A DNA stretch of 64,000 bases from JBBKWH01 sp037968855 (GCA_037968855.1 JBBKWH010000021.1:1-64000); one strand, 5' to 3'. Positions 8,553 through 17,597 are shown, counted from the stretch's first letter. Program-made: numbers and translations. Notes: generated by a model not told the origin, from the letters alone.

Positions 8553-9455
8553 ATGGCCGATCTACCCTGTATCACCGCAACGGATACCGCGCAGGCCATG
8601 CTGGATCATGGGTTGATTTGTCCGATCTGTCAGGCGGCATTGCAGATTGCGCCCAAAGTGTGGCAATGCACAGCGGGCCATTGCTTTGATGTGGCGCGTG
8701 AGGGTTACGTCAATCTGCTGCCGGTTCAGCACAAAAAAAGCCGCTCACCGGGTGATACCGCCGAGGCCGTTGCGGCACGTCGTGCCTTTTTGGCCGCGGG
8801 GCATTATCAGCCGTTGCGTGATGTGGTGGTGGCACAACTTGCCCAACTGTCGGCCCAGCGTGTATTAGATTTGGGCTGCGGCGAAGGCTATTACAGCAGC
8901 GCCATGCAAAGCGTTGCACCGTGGTTAATGGGCTTGGATATTGCCAAACCTGCCATTCAAACGGCAGCCAAGCGCTACAAGTCGATTCATTGGGTGGTAG
9001 GCAGTGGCGTCTTGCTGCCGTTGGCCAGTGCCAGTATCGATGTGGTGACCAGCTTGTTTAGCCCTTTACCCGTAGCCGAGATGCAGCGAGTGTTAAGGGC
9101 GGACGGTCATGTGATTGTGGCCACACCTGCACCTGATCATCTGTGGTCAATCCGCGAGGCCTTGTTTGATGAAGTACGCGCGCATGAGCCGGATAAATTT
9201 TTGACCCATTTGGCTCCCAGTTTTGCTTTGATTGAACAGATTGAGGTGCGTGTGCCATTGCAGCTCGCGCAAGCCGATCTGGGGCATTTGGTCGCCATGA
9301 CCCCATATGCGTGGAAAGCCAAAGCAGACAAACGTGCCGCCTTGGAGTCCAATCGTTCGTTTACAACCGAGGCGGTGTTTCGGGTATTGGTATTGCAAAA
9401 AACGGCCAAGATCGACATTCCACCAGCGTCTGTATCTGACACGCGTACAGACTAA
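8553..9455 (+). CDS. rlmA: 23S rRNA (guanine-N1)-methyltransferase RlmA-type
   Basis: RlmA methylates N1 of G745 in helix 35 of 23S rRNA (E. coli numbering) using SAM. The 300-residue product has the N-terminal zinc finger C23-x2-C26-x12-C39-x3-H43, the conserved GYVNLLPVQHKKS segment that follows it in this family, and a class I SAM-binding motif VLDLGCGEGYY near residue 108. It is longer than E. coli RlmA (269 residues) at both ends. The upstream ATG has no clear ribosome binding site, and an internal ATG at 8598 would also keep the zinc finger. It converges on the antiporter gene. Confidence 0.9.
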   Translation: MADLPCITATDTAQAMLDHGLICPICQAALQIAPKVWQCTAGHCFDVAREGYVNLLPVQHKKSRSPGDTAEAVAARRAFLAAGHYQPLRDVVVAQLAQLSAQRVLDLGCGEGYYSSAMQSVAPWLMGLDIAKPAIQTAAKRYKSIHWVVGSGVLLPLASASIDVVTSLFSPLPVAEMQRVLRADGHVIVATPAPDHLWSIREALFDEVRAHEPDKFLTHLAPSFALIEQIEVRVPLQLAQADLGHLVAMTPYAWKAKADKRAALESNRSFTTEAVFRVLVLQKTAKIDIPPASVSDTRTD

Positions 9456-9487
9456 GGATGACCTGTGCAAACCAATCATTAGGGGAC

Positions 9488-10759
9488 TTACAGGTCTTTG
9501 GAGTACCGATCAATCCGCTGCATGACTGGAATCGCACTTAAGCCATGCAGCAGGGACGACATCACCAGTACCGTAATCAACGTGGCCCATAGGGTCGTGG
9601 TTTGAGTAAACGAGCCATGCCCCAGCGCATAGGCCAAATAATAAATCGACCCCAAGCCACGAATGCCATAAAACGAAATGGCGGCTTTATCCTGCCATGG
9701 CCACGTACAGCCCAACATGCCGACCATACCGGCTAACGGTCGAACCACCACGATCAGGAGTAGCGACAAAATCACCATGTTAAGGGTAATCCACGGCCAG
9801 ACCGATACCGCCAAGCCACCCAGTACAAACAACGTCAGTACCGTGATGCCATGCTCTAAATTTTCGGTAAAACCAAACAGCGTATTGTTGTATTCGTGCT
9901 TGTAGGCGTAGCGGCGCACCACAAAAGCACCGACAAAAGCCGCAATAAAACCATAGCCACCCAATAGCTCGGTCGCGCCATACACCACAAAGAACAGGCA
10001 CAGGGCAAATACACCCATACTCGATTCGGCAATCGGCGCTTTTTTGGGAAAACAATAAAACAAAAACCCCAGCACCCGACCCAATAACGCACCCATCACA
10101 ACGCCAACAATCACCCGATACAGCACATCGCGTAGCATCCACGTCGAAAACCATGAGGTCTGCGAGTCCCAGCCATAGACCGACATGGCAATGGCCAGAT
10201 AAACAAATGGAAACGCCAAACCATCGTTTAAACCAGCCTCGCTGGTTAAGGCAAAGCGTACCCGATTGCCATCGCCTTGATTGGGTGGACCAACTTGCAA
10301 GTCACCCGCCAAGACTGGATCAGTGGGTGCCAAGATTGCACCGAGTAATAGCGCGGCAGCAAAGCCTAAGCCCAATACTTGTGACCCCAGCCACGTCATG
10401 AGCACAATACAAATTGGCATAGTGACCAACAGTAAGCGCAGCGTGACTGTCCATGCGCCGTGTTTACGCTGATCAATTTTGAGTCCGGCACCGACCAAGG
10501 AAATCACCACCACCGTCTCGGTCAGGCGCTCCCAAAACAGGCGGGATGAAGGCGAAAATGGCACGGGCACATGTAGGTCAGGATGCAAACCAAACAGCAG
10601 CGCACCCATACCCATAAAAATGAGCGGAAAAGTATAAAAACGTTTGAGGGTCATTTGCGGAATCATGACACCCAGCAGCAAGGCCAAACCCAACACCAAC
10701 ATGGCCAACTCATAGGCCGAGAAGTGCAACCAACTACCCCAAAGGTCTGCCTCGTACAT
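9488..10759 (-). CDS. Cation:proton antiporter (NhaP/CPA1-type)
   Basis: The 423-residue product is a polytopic inner-membrane protein with about twelve hydrophobic segments and the layout of the Na+(K+)/H+ exchanger superfamily. The motif GAILAPTDPVLAGDLQ matches the unwound TM helix of CPA1 exchangers, including the acidic ion-binding region. A second conserved stretch, LTSEAGLNDGLAFPF, matches the ND-type motif of CPA1 members. The likely role is electroneutral Na+ or K+ for H+ exchange in pH and salt homeostasis; the cation cannot be decided. It is transcribed alone, and a short palindrome lies just upstream of its start (10784-10799). Confidence 0.9.
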   Translation of the reverse strand: MYEADLWGSWLHFSAYELAMLVLGLALLLGVMIPQMTLKRFYTFPLIFMGMGALLFGLHPDLHVPVPFSPSSRLFWERLTETVVVISLVGAGLKIDQRKHGAWTVTLRLLLVTMPICIVLMTWLGSQVLGLGFAAALLLGAILAPTDPVLAGDLQVGPPNQGDGNRVRFALTSEAGLNDGLAFPFVYLAIAMSVYGWDSQTSWFSTWMLRDVLYRVIVGVVMGALLGRVLGFLFYCFPKKAPIAESSMGVFALCLFFVVYGATELLGGYGFIAAFVGAFVVRRYAYKHEYNNTLFGFTENLEHGITVLTLFVLGGLAVSVWPWITLNMVILSLLLIVVVRPLAGMVGMLGCTWPWQDKAAISFYGIRGLGSIYYLAYALGHGSFTQTTTLWATLITVLVMSSLLHGLSAIPVMQRIDRYSKDL

Positions 10760-10783
10760 GCGTCGATATCTCCCTGATCTATC

Positions 10784-10799
10784 ACCTGTTATGACAGGT
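10784..10799 (-). promoter_or_regulatory. Palindrome upstream of the antiporter gene
   Basis: ACCTGT and ACAGGT flank a 4-nt centre, giving a 16-bp perfect inverted repeat about 25 bp upstream of the antiporter ATG. Its place fits an operator or a 5'-UTR hairpin. I cannot tie it to a known regulator. Confidence 0.25.
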
Positions 10800-10858
10800 C
10801 AAGCAGCATGGGTCATGGCATCAACAGTGGGCAAAGTGCAATGTTTTGCAACGACAGG

Positions 10859-11299
10859 CTAAGATTTGCTGGAGATTGCGGATGACTGTTCTGCTGGTGT
10901 TGCCTGCTGTGTGGGCTGTGCTGCGGTGTCATGCTGAGCCAATACCTCCTGCATTTGTTGATACAGCCACTCGCGCAATTGTGTGCGAATCGGGTCTAAG
11001 GCTTGCTCAATCAGATCATCTGCTTCGCGCAAAAAGCGCTTTTTGAGATCGGCAGCAATCGCGGTTTGTGTTGGCTTGACAGGTAAAGAGGTTGTGGCCG
11101 CACGCGCAACGAAGGTCTGCATGTCGGCTTGCATGTCTAAGCTGGGAAGGGCATCTTCTTGTGCTTGCCAATCGGCAAACACCGTTTGTGGCTCAAGCAA
11201 ATGACAGATGCCGTTTAATTCATCATAAATCCGTTGGCGCACAGCATCAGGTGCCGCCAGCCAGCGGGTGGGAAAATCTCTGCCTAATTCTAAGGCCAT
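10859..11299 (-). CDS. Hypothetical protein downstream of holC (146 aa)
   Basis: I recognise no domain. The product is predicted soluble and mostly alpha-helical, with an acidic N-terminal half, a middle stretch DLKKRFLREADDLIEQALD and a Gln/Ala/Ser-rich tail. It is the third gene of the minus-strand run pepA-holC-this gene. In pseudomonads a small uncharacterised gene follows pepA-holC and precedes valS, so it may be the equivalent, although valS is not here. Its job is unknown. Confidence 0.72.
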   Translation of the reverse strand: MALELGRDFPTRWLAAPDAVRQRIYDELNGICHLLEPQTVFADWQAQEDALPSLDMQADMQTFVARAATTSLPVKPTQTAIAADLKKRFLREADDLIEQALDPIRTQLREWLYQQMQEVLAQHDTAAQPTQQATPAEQSSAISSKS

Positions 11300-11335
11300 G
11301 ACTATCGTCCTTTATGCGGTCGTATGATCGGCAGG

Positions 11336-11749
11336 TTAGGTTTTGACATGATGGGTGTCTGGACTTAAGCCTTGTTGCCGATAAGCTTTAAAACGCAGCC
11401 GCCCGTGTTGTTTGGCGGCGTCATCCATTCCAATAATTTCTAAAACCCGCTCTAGCGCAGGATGATTGATCGCATCAAGGCCTAAGTTTAGACAGCAGCC
11501 ATCAAAACCCTGTGGCACTTCTAATCCCAAGCACACAGGAGCGTCTAAATCATCAATGGCATGTGGCACAAAGCTATCAGGCTCAAACTGCCACAGCAAT
11601 TGATCAAAGGCCTGCATCGCTTGCGGATCATCAAAGCACACAAACAACGGGGTTTGTGCGCCAATCGCCACGCGGCGGCACAGGCGACACGCCAGCAACT
11701 CTATCGAGAGCGCCGAATTGTCGATCACATAAAAACTCACCTGTGCCAT
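11336..11749 (-). CDS. holC: DNA polymerase III subunit chi (HolC)
   Basis: HolC is the chi accessory subunit of the clamp loader; with psi it links the polymerase to single-strand binding protein. The 137-residue product has the family pattern: an N-terminal beta strand (VSFYVID), the ACRLCRRVA helix, the strand TPLFVCFDD, and the conserved LLWQFEPDSFVPHA segment. Nothing catalytic is expected. It begins 8 bp after pepA on the minus strand, the arrangement seen in many gammaproteobacteria. Confidence 0.92.
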   Translation of the reverse strand: MAQVSFYVIDNSALSIELLACRLCRRVAIGAQTPLFVCFDDPQAMQAFDQLLWQFEPDSFVPHAIDDLDAPVCLGLEVPQGFDGCCLNLGLDAINHPALERVLEIIGMDDAAKQHGRLRFKAYRQQGLSPDTHHVKT

Positions 11750-11757
11750 CTATGGGT

Positions 11758-13224
11758 TTAGCCTGCGCTACGGGTTTTTAAAAACTGCATCAGCAACGGC
11801 ACTGGACGACCAGTTGCGCCTTTATTCGCACCCGACAAATGACCTGTACCGGCAATGTCCAAATGCGCCCAGCGATATTCTTTGGTAAAACGCGCCAAGA
11901 AACAAGCGGCGGTAATCGCACCACCATACGGGCCACCGTTACTGATATTGCCAATATCAGCAAATGGCGAATCGAGCAATTCTTGATAGTCATCCAATAC
12001 CGGCAAACGCCAGATGCGGTCATGGATGTCTTGCCCTGCATCAATCAACTCGTTAGCCAATTGATTGTCTGGGCTAAACATACCCGACAGCACTTTGCCC
12101 AAGGCCACAATACATGCGCCAGTCAGCGTGGCGATGTCCACGACGACTTCAGGGTCAAAGCGTTTGATATAGGTCAGGGTGTCGCACAGTACCAAACGGC
12201 CTTCGGCGTCGGTATTGAGAATTTCGACGGTTTGACCGCTCAGTGAGGTGACGATATCGCCGGGGCGAGTGGCACGACCGGATGGCATATTTTCGGCACA
12301 GGCCAGCGCACCGACTACATTGATTGGTAGTTTGGCTACGCACAAGGCTTGCATCACACCCAGCACGGACGCCGCACCGCACATATCAAACTTCATTTCG
12401 TCCATCGCGGCGGCAGGCTTGATTGAGATACCACCGGTATCGAAGGTCACGCCTTTACCGACCAACACCACCGGCTTGCTGCTGTCGGTTTTGCCAGTGT
12501 ATTCCAGCGTCACCAAACGGCCACCACGCTCAGAACCGGTCGATACGGCCAAAAAGGTATGCATACCCAATTCACGCATCTGATCTTCATCAAGCACGGT
12601 GACTTTCAGCAGGTCTGGGTATTTTTGGCCCAATGCAATGGCTTGATCGGCCATGTATTCGGGGTAGCACACATTAGCTGGTTGGTTGGCGACGTTACGC
12701 GCCAACGATTGACCCCGATGCACCGCCTGAGCAAAGGCCAAACGCTCGGTCAATACATCGACGCGTTGGCTATACAAGGTCATACCCGATAGTTTTTGCT
12801 CGGTTTTTTTGCTTTTATAGACTTCAAAGCGATAGCCCGCGTTGGAGAGCGCCAGCGCAAACACTTCAAACAAGGCATCCGGCACGGCATCAACCGCCAC
12901 CACCGCATGACCCGCACGCATCGCCAAGGCCTTGTGAATGCTGGTGGCCAGCGTTTGCGCCTGTCCGCCAGTCAGTTGCACCAATTGACCCGCGCCCACC
13001 AACAGCACTTGTTCAAATGCCGCATCGTCAAGTTGATAAATCGGCAGAGTTTCGCCCAGTTTGCCGCTAAAGCCTGCCCGTTCAATCTGGGTGCTTAATT
13101 GGGCTTGTAGATGCGTCGGTAGCTCAGGATGAGTGGCCGAGAGATGATTGCTATCGACGATCAGTACCAACACATCATGCGCATTGGCTGAAGGAGACAG
13201 TTCGCGTTGCAGAGTCAGTTTCAT
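11758..13224 (-). CDS. pepA: Leucyl aminopeptidase (PepA, M17 family)
   Basis: PepA is a cytosolic, hexameric, two-metal aminopeptidase that removes N-terminal residues from peptides; in E. coli it also acts as a DNA-binding protein. The 488-residue product has an N-terminal macro-like domain and a C-terminal catalytic domain. The latter contains GKGVTFDTGGISIKP (metal and substrate lysine), CAENMPSGRATRPGD, and the M17 signature NTDAEGRLVL. Length is close to E. coli PepA (503). It is the first gene of the minus-strand run with holC and is divergent from lptF, an arrangement common in gammaproteobacteria. Confidence 0.96.
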   Translation of the reverse strand: MKLTLQRELSPSANAHDVLVLIVDSNHLSATHPELPTHLQAQLSTQIERAGFSGKLGETLPIYQLDDAAFEQVLLVGAGQLVQLTGGQAQTLATSIHKALAMRAGHAVVAVDAVPDALFEVFALALSNAGYRFEVYKSKKTEQKLSGMTLYSQRVDVLTERLAFAQAVHRGQSLARNVANQPANVCYPEYMADQAIALGQKYPDLLKVTVLDEDQMRELGMHTFLAVSTGSERGGRLVTLEYTGKTDSSKPVVLVGKGVTFDTGGISIKPAAAMDEMKFDMCGAASVLGVMQALCVAKLPINVVGALACAENMPSGRATRPGDIVTSLSGQTVEILNTDAEGRLVLCDTLTYIKRFDPEVVVDIATLTGACIVALGKVLSGMFSPDNQLANELIDAGQDIHDRIWRLPVLDDYQELLDSPFADIGNISNGGPYGGAITAACFLARFTKEYRWAHLDIAGTGHLSGANKGATGRPVPLLMQFLKTRSAG

Positions 13225-13404
13225 AGCTAAGATAACCAGTGATCATAAAAATTCGCGTGTCTGCATTAAAGCATTGTCTTTCTGGCATTGCCACTTGCCA
13301 CGAGATTGCCACTGGCTGCTGAACAGTGCGTCAGGTCAAGCGCTATGCAACGGGATACAATCAGGTAAACTGTTGCACCGCTTCTCATTCGTGGATACGC
13401 CATC

Positions 13405-14505
13405 GTGATCATTCGCCGTTATCTGATTCGTCAGGTGGCCAGTACGACATTGGTCGTGACGGCACTGCTGACGCTGATCATGATGGGTGGTCGCCTAATC
13501 AAGTATTTTGGTGTGGCGGCCCAAGGCCGTATGGATGTCGGTGTCCTGCTGACGATTGTGGCTTATCGCTTACCCGATTTTTTGGTGCTGATTTTTCCGT
13601 TGGGCGTGTTTGTCGGCTTGATGTTGGTCTTTGGCCGCTTATATGTCGATCACGAAATGGCCGTACTCAATAGCAGTGGCGTCAGTCGTGATCGGCTGGG
13701 CTTGTTGCTGTGGCCGTTGGTGCTGCTGTTTGTGGTGGTCGAAGCGTTGTTTAGCACTACGGTTGCACCATGGGGTGGTCGCCAGTCGGATCAACTGTTT
13801 GCCTCACAAGCCTTGCGCAGTGGCTTTGACTTGGTCAGACCCGGTGAGTTTGTCTCTAGCGGTGTGTATACCTTATATGCCGGTTCGTTATCAGATGATC
13901 GGCGCGAATTGCGCGATATCTTTGTGTATCAACAAGCCCGCAAGACAGGCGAAAAAGACCGCTTAATCTTGGCCGAGAGTGCCAGTCGAGTGATTGATCC
14001 AGAGCAGCGTGCCAGCATTGTCGACTTGGTTAATGGTCGCCAATATCAACTCACCGCAGGCGGGGCAGAATATAACCATGCCGAATTTGCTTACTATCGA
14101 TTGCGTATTGAGCATGATGTCGATGCGCCAGACAGTAATCTGCGATTAGAGGTGTTGCCGTTTTTAGCGTTGTTTGAGCGCTTGGATGAGGCTGAGGTTC
14201 GTGCAGAGCTTGGCTGGCGCTTGGCCTTGCCGTGGTCTGTATTTTTGGCAGCCGTGTTGGCGATTCCGCTATCACAAGTCAGTCCACGTCAGGGGCGTTA
14301 TATCAAACTGTTTCCGGCGATTATTTTATTTGCCAGTGCGATTATTACTTTAATGGCCATCAAAACACGGGTTGGTAAAGATCAATTATCGGCATGGGGC
14401 TTTGTGGCGGTGGTGGTGGCTTATTTAATGCTGGGGTTGTTTTTGTCCCGACGGCAGCGTTTGTCACCGCGTGCGGCTAAGCGGATCAAGGAGTCGGCAT
14501 CATGA
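13405..14505 (+). CDS. lptF: LPS export ABC transporter permease LptF
   Basis: LptF pairs with LptG in the inner-membrane LptB2FG transporter that extracts lipopolysaccharide and feeds it to LptC-LptA. The 366-residue product has three hydrophobic segments near the N-terminus, a central periplasmic beta-jellyroll region and three C-terminal membrane segments, as in the YjgP/YjgQ family. The start is GTG (MIIRRYLIRQV). It is divergent from pepA and its end overlaps lptG by 4 bp. Confidence 0.95.
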   Translation: MIIRRYLIRQVASTTLVVTALLTLIMMGGRLIKYFGVAAQGRMDVGVLLTIVAYRLPDFLVLIFPLGVFVGLMLVFGRLYVDHEMAVLNSSGVSRDRLGLLLWPLVLLFVVVEALFSTTVAPWGGRQSDQLFASQALRSGFDLVRPGEFVSSGVYTLYAGSLSDDRRELRDIFVYQQARKTGEKDRLILAESASRVIDPEQRASIVDLVNGRQYQLTAGGAEYNHAEFAYYRLRIEHDVDAPDSNLRLEVLPFLALFERLDEAEVRAELGWRLALPWSVFLAAVLAIPLSQVSPRQGRYIKLFPAIILFASAIITLMAIKTRVGKDQLSAWGFVAVVVAYLMLGLFLSRRQRLSPRAAKRIKESAS

Positions 14506-15563
14506 TTTTAAGCCGACACGTGAGCAAAACCACAGGTATCGCCATGCTCGGTGCAGCAGGCTTGCTGCTGTTGTTGCAGGTGGTATTTGCGTACTTGGGC
14601 CAACTAGGCGAGCTTAAAGACAACTATCAGGCATGGGATGCCTTGCGCTATGTGCTGTGGGATGCCCCGCGTAACCTGTACCAGTTGTTGCCGGTATCCG
14701 CCTTGATTGGTGCGGTGGTGGGGCTTGGCTCGTTGGCGTCTAGCAGCGAGCTGATCGTGATGCGTGCGTCGGGCGTTAGTCTATGGCGCATTGTGGGCTG
14801 GGTATTACGCCCTGCGGTATTGTTGATGTTGGCCTCATTAGCGCTGAGTGAATGGGTGGTGCCGTATGCCAGCGAGCAAGCAAAAGTCGTGCGCAGTCAG
14901 GCCAATAAAACAGCAGCCGTTGGAGAGGTCCGTGGTTACTGGGTACGTGATAACAATCGCTATGTGCGAGTGGACTATGCCAATAGTGCCGGTGATCTGA
15001 GCCGAGTCAGTCGTATTGAGCTTGATCAAAACCAGCGACTCGCCCAAACCCTGTATGCCGAAAGTGGTCAATATCAGAGCGGTCAAGCATGGTTATTGCA
15101 TGACGTGACTCAAGCAACGGTACAATCAGACGGCAGTATGCAAACGCAGTCACACGCTAGCCTGAATCAGACATTGCCATTGCAGCCCAGATTTGTACAC
15201 TTAGTGACCTTGTCGCCAGAAGATCTAGCACCCAGCCAATTATGGCGCTATATCCATTACTTGTCGGCACAAGGCAATGTACCCGCATCCTACCGATTGG
15301 CGCTGTGGCAAAAACTCGCCGCACCGTTTGGCTTGGCGTCATTGGTCGTGATTGCGTGCTCGTTCATCTTCGGCCCATTGCGTCAACAATCGGTCGGATT
15401 CAGATTAGTCATATCGCTATTTGTAGGGCTAGGTTTTAGCTACCTACAAGATTTTTTGGGTTATGCCAGTTTGATTTATCCCGTATCCGCAGGATGGTTT
15501 GTGGTTGTACCGATTATTGTGCTGTTTATGATTGGGGGATTAGCCTTGCGACGAATGCGTTAA
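14502..15563 (+). CDS. lptG: LPS export ABC transporter permease LptG
   Basis: LptG is the second permease of the LptB2FG lipopolysaccharide extractor. The 353-residue product shows the YjgQ topology: N-terminal membrane helices, the conserved LPVSALIGAVVGLGSLASSSE region that couples to LptB, a periplasmic jellyroll (about residues 130-270), and three C-terminal helices. The ATG overlaps the lptF stop (ATGA), so translation is coupled. The ATPase lptB is not in this window. Confidence 0.95.
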   Translation: MILSRHVSKTTGIAMLGAAGLLLLLQVVFAYLGQLGELKDNYQAWDALRYVLWDAPRNLYQLLPVSALIGAVVGLGSLASSSELIVMRASGVSLWRIVGWVLRPAVLLMLASLALSEWVVPYASEQAKVVRSQANKTAAVGEVRGYWVRDNNRYVRVDYANSAGDLSRVSRIELDQNQRLAQTLYAESGQYQSGQAWLLHDVTQATVQSDGSMQTQSHASLNQTLPLQPRFVHLVTLSPEDLAPSQLWRYIHYLSAQGNVPASYRLALWQKLAAPFGLASLVVIACSFIFGPLRQQSVGFRLVISLFVGLGFSYLQDFLGYASLIYPVSAGWFVVVPIIVLFMIGGLALRRMR

Positions 15564-15642
15564 TATTCCAGCAGGTTATGATGATCAGACCCATAACGCG
15601 CTGTACATACAGTGTGTGCTACTGAAAAAAAGGAAAACACGC

Positions 15643-16362
15643 TTGCTGATCTGGACTTCTGCACACGTCACCGACGTAGGCTCACGACGCAAAGTCAACG
15701 AAGACTCTGTCCTAGACATGTCTAGTCAGGGCTTTTGGGCAGTCGCCGATGGCATGGGTGGACATGCTGCGGGTGATTACGCCAGTCAAGCGATTGTGCG
15801 CTCATTAGGCGAGTTGCAGGTGCGTAATCGCCCAATTGCCGAAATCACTGACGAAATCGAAGACCGCTTGGTCGAGTTAAACGCCGAACTACAAAACTAC
15901 GCCCGCGAGCAGCAAGCCGCTGTGGTGGGCAGTACGGTAGTGGCGATGCTGTTGACCAGTGAAGTTGGTATTTGTATTTGGGTTGGGGATTCACGGCTAT
16001 ATCAATTCCGCGATAACCAAGTCAACCAACTGACCTCCGATCACTCCTTGGTACAAAGCCTGATTGACCGTGGCGAAATTACCGAAGACGAAGCCCGCTT
16101 TCATCATGCTAAAAACGTGATTACCCGTGCTGTCGGTGCAGACCGCAGCGTGTTTAGTGAAATGCGTGTGTTTAAGCCCAAGGCAGGTGATGCCTACGTT
16201 TTATGCTCGGATGGGCTATATGGAGAAGTACACGAGATGGACATGCTCGATATCGTCAACGGTCTAACCTGTAGAGATGCCGCAGAAGCATTGCTGTCTG
16301 TTGCCTTAACCGACGGAGCTGATGACAATGTGTCATTAGTCGTGGTGAAGATCCGTGAATAA
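15643..16362 (+). CDS. PP2C-family serine/threonine protein phosphatase
   Basis: The product resembles bacterial PP2C (PPM) phosphatases, metal-dependent enzymes that remove phosphate from Ser/Thr. The diagnostic motifs are VGSRRKVNEDSV (metal-binding N-terminus), WAVADGMGGHAAGDYAS, WVGDSRLYQFRD, LTSDHSLVQ, ITRAVGAD, LCSDGLYGEV and DGADDNVSLVVV (last metal ligands). The open frame extends to a GTG at 15616. I prefer TTG at 15643 because AGGA lies 8 nt upstream and the extension is only a basic tail. No partner kinase is visible nearby. It overlaps the next small gene by 8 bp. Confidence 0.88.
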   Translation: MLIWTSAHVTDVGSRRKVNEDSVLDMSSQGFWAVADGMGGHAAGDYASQAIVRSLGELQVRNRPIAEITDEIEDRLVELNAELQNYAREQQAAVVGSTVVAMLLTSEVGICIWVGDSRLYQFRDNQVNQLTSDHSLVQSLIDRGEITEDEARFHHAKNVITRAVGADRSVFSEMRVFKPKAGDAYVLCSDGLYGEVHEMDMLDIVNGLTCRDAAEALLSVALTDGADDNVSLVVVKIRE

Positions 16363-16582
16363 ACCGGACGACAGCCACTTTGCCCAAGCCAACGAACGTT
16401 TAAAGGTACTGGGTCAGCGTTGGTATGACGGTCAGATTGACCTTGAGCATTACCGTGACGAACGCCGTGAGATTCTCGACTTCTTATCTGGCTATGCTCG
16501 TCTGCCAGAGCAAGACTTGCCAGAGCTACAACCCTATCCGGTTAAACGAGCCAAGCGCCGTTGGTGGTGGCCCATCGGCTAG
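16355..16582 (+). CDS. Small hypothetical protein coupled to the PP2C phosphatase (75 aa)
   Basis: The gene starts with GTG inside the last codons of the phosphatase, so the two are translated together. The product is acidic and helical in its first 55 residues (AQANERLKVLGQRWYDGQIDLEHYRDERREIL) and ends in a basic, Trp-rich tail (KRAKRRWWWPIG). The RWYDGQIDLEHYRDERR pattern resembles SHOCT-like short helical modules. No function is known. The strict coupling suggests a partner or regulator of the phosphatase. Confidence 0.75.
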   Translation: MNKPDDSHFAQANERLKVLGQRWYDGQIDLEHYRDERREILDFLSGYARLPEQDLPELQPYPVKRAKRRWWWPIG

Positions 16583-16666
16583 AACAAGCCAAGGCCACGC
16601 ACAAGTTTAAACCCAGCGGCACCATGCCATCTGACCTGAGTCATCTGGTGGATGGACAATGACAGA

Positions 16667-17266
16667 TTAGTCGCGCTCAGCCATGGTGATGGTATACGTC
16701 TTGCCTTGCTTGAGCTTTTGGCAATTGCCAAACACTTCTTTAAAGGTGCGCTGCATAAATTCGCGCAGACCATTAATGGTCACCACATAAAAACGCCCGC
16801 CTTCATTCATCGCATTCCACGCATCGAGCAAATACAAATAATGCTGCTCTTTGCTGGCTTTGGCTGGCAGATTGGACATCACCAAATCAAAACGGCGTTT
16901 GGGATCGACATGCCGAAACCCATTCGACAATTGCACGTCGGTATTGTTTAAACCGTTGTTTTGACAGTTGAGCTTGGCGTACTCAATCGCCACAAAGTCT
17001 TTATCAATCAACAAATGCTGACCTTGCGGACACTCCCGCGCCGCCGTCATCCCCAGCACGCCGTAGCCACAGCCCAGATCAATCGACGAGTCTGTGGGAC
17101 GAAAATCAATATAATCCAACAACATGATCGAGCCTTCATCGAGTTTTTCGGGCGAAAACAAGCCCCATGTCGAGGTGAACGACATCGGCTTGCCCAATAC
17201 AGGCTCGGTAAATTTAAGGTCTTGTCGCCAGCGCGTATGCAGGCTATCGAGTTCGGCACGGTTCAT
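16667..17266 (-). CDS. Class I SAM-dependent methyltransferase, RsmC/YbxB-like
   Basis: The 199-residue product matches the MTS (methyltransferase small) domain of RsmC-type 16S rRNA guanine-N2 methyltransferases. It shows TSTWGLFSPEKLDEGS, the SAM-binding motif IDLGCGYGVLG (about residues 59-69) and the catalytic-type motif VMSNLPAKASKEQH. The NPP motif usual in N2-guanine methyltransferases is here NLP, a small deviation. The target is probably rRNA but cannot be fixed from sequence. It is a single gene converging on the PP2C pair. Confidence 0.85.
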   Translation of the reverse strand: MNRAELDSLHTRWRQDLKFTEPVLGKPMSFTSTWGLFSPEKLDEGSIMLLDYIDFRPTDSSIDLGCGYGVLGMTAARECPQGQHLLIDKDFVAIEYAKLNCQNNGLNNTDVQLSNGFRHVDPKRRFDLVMSNLPAKASKEQHYLYLLDAWNAMNEGGRFYVVTINGLREFMQRTFKEVFGNCQKLKQGKTYTITMAERD

Positions 17267-17427
17267 GGCAACGATTCCAAAAGATTATGGCGCGAATCAT
17301 AAACGATTGAAGCGTTTTTGGGGTGTGGGGATGGGCATGGTTGGGATATCGCTAGAGTGTCGATGCAGTGCAGACCAACGGCAGCCATGAGGGGGCTAAT
17401 GTGATATATGATTTTGTGAAGTACAGA

Positions 17428-17467
17428 TAGAGAAAACCCGCCCAAATATCATCCTGATAGGGCGGGT
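17428..17467 (-). terminator. Rho-independent terminator of the GGA-rich RNA
   Basis: On the minus strand a perfect 7-bp stem (CCCGCCC at 17460-17466 against GGGCGGG at 17437-17443) encloses an inner hairpin with a GGA loop and is followed by TTTTCTCT. A terminator whose apical loop carries a GGA is also seen in CsrB-type RNAs. Confidence 0.75.
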
Positions 17468-17585
17468 CTCGATTCGACTTCCTGTCGATGCATCCTTACG
17501 GTTTACTCATTCATCTGAATGATTCACCTTTGCGTCCTACGGCGGTCCATCCTTCGGGTCATCCTGACCGACTTCCTTGTGCCGT
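17430..17585 (-). ncRNA. Candidate GGA-rich RsmX/Y/Z (CsrB-type) small RNA
   Basis: The minus strand between the methyltransferase and xthA reads as a compact RNA of about 155 nt. It holds eight GGA triplets (plus-strand TCC at 17574, 17562, 17550, 17546, 17535, 17493, 17480, 17452). Several sit in loops of short hairpins: GGTCA-GGA-TGACC, TATCA-GGA-TGATA (inside the terminator) and CGAC-AGGAA-GTCG. Repeated loop GGAs are the binding sites of CsrA/RsmA proteins. The RNA has a -10-like TATTCT (17592-17597), an upstream GacA-type palindrome and a GC-rich terminator. The closest known analogues are the decoy RNAs RsmX/Y/Z and CsrB, which titrate CsrA. It has no open reading frame. The exact ends are inferred. 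Confidence 0.72.
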
Positions 17586-17591
17586 GAGATA

Positions 17592-17597
17592 AGAATA
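17592..17597 (-). promoter_or_regulatory. -10 element of the GGA-rich RNA
   Basis: TATTCT on the minus strand is followed 7-8 nt later by the inferred RNA start. No good -35 box lies 16-18 bp upstream, which is common for promoters that depend on an activator bound farther upstream. Confidence 0.45.
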
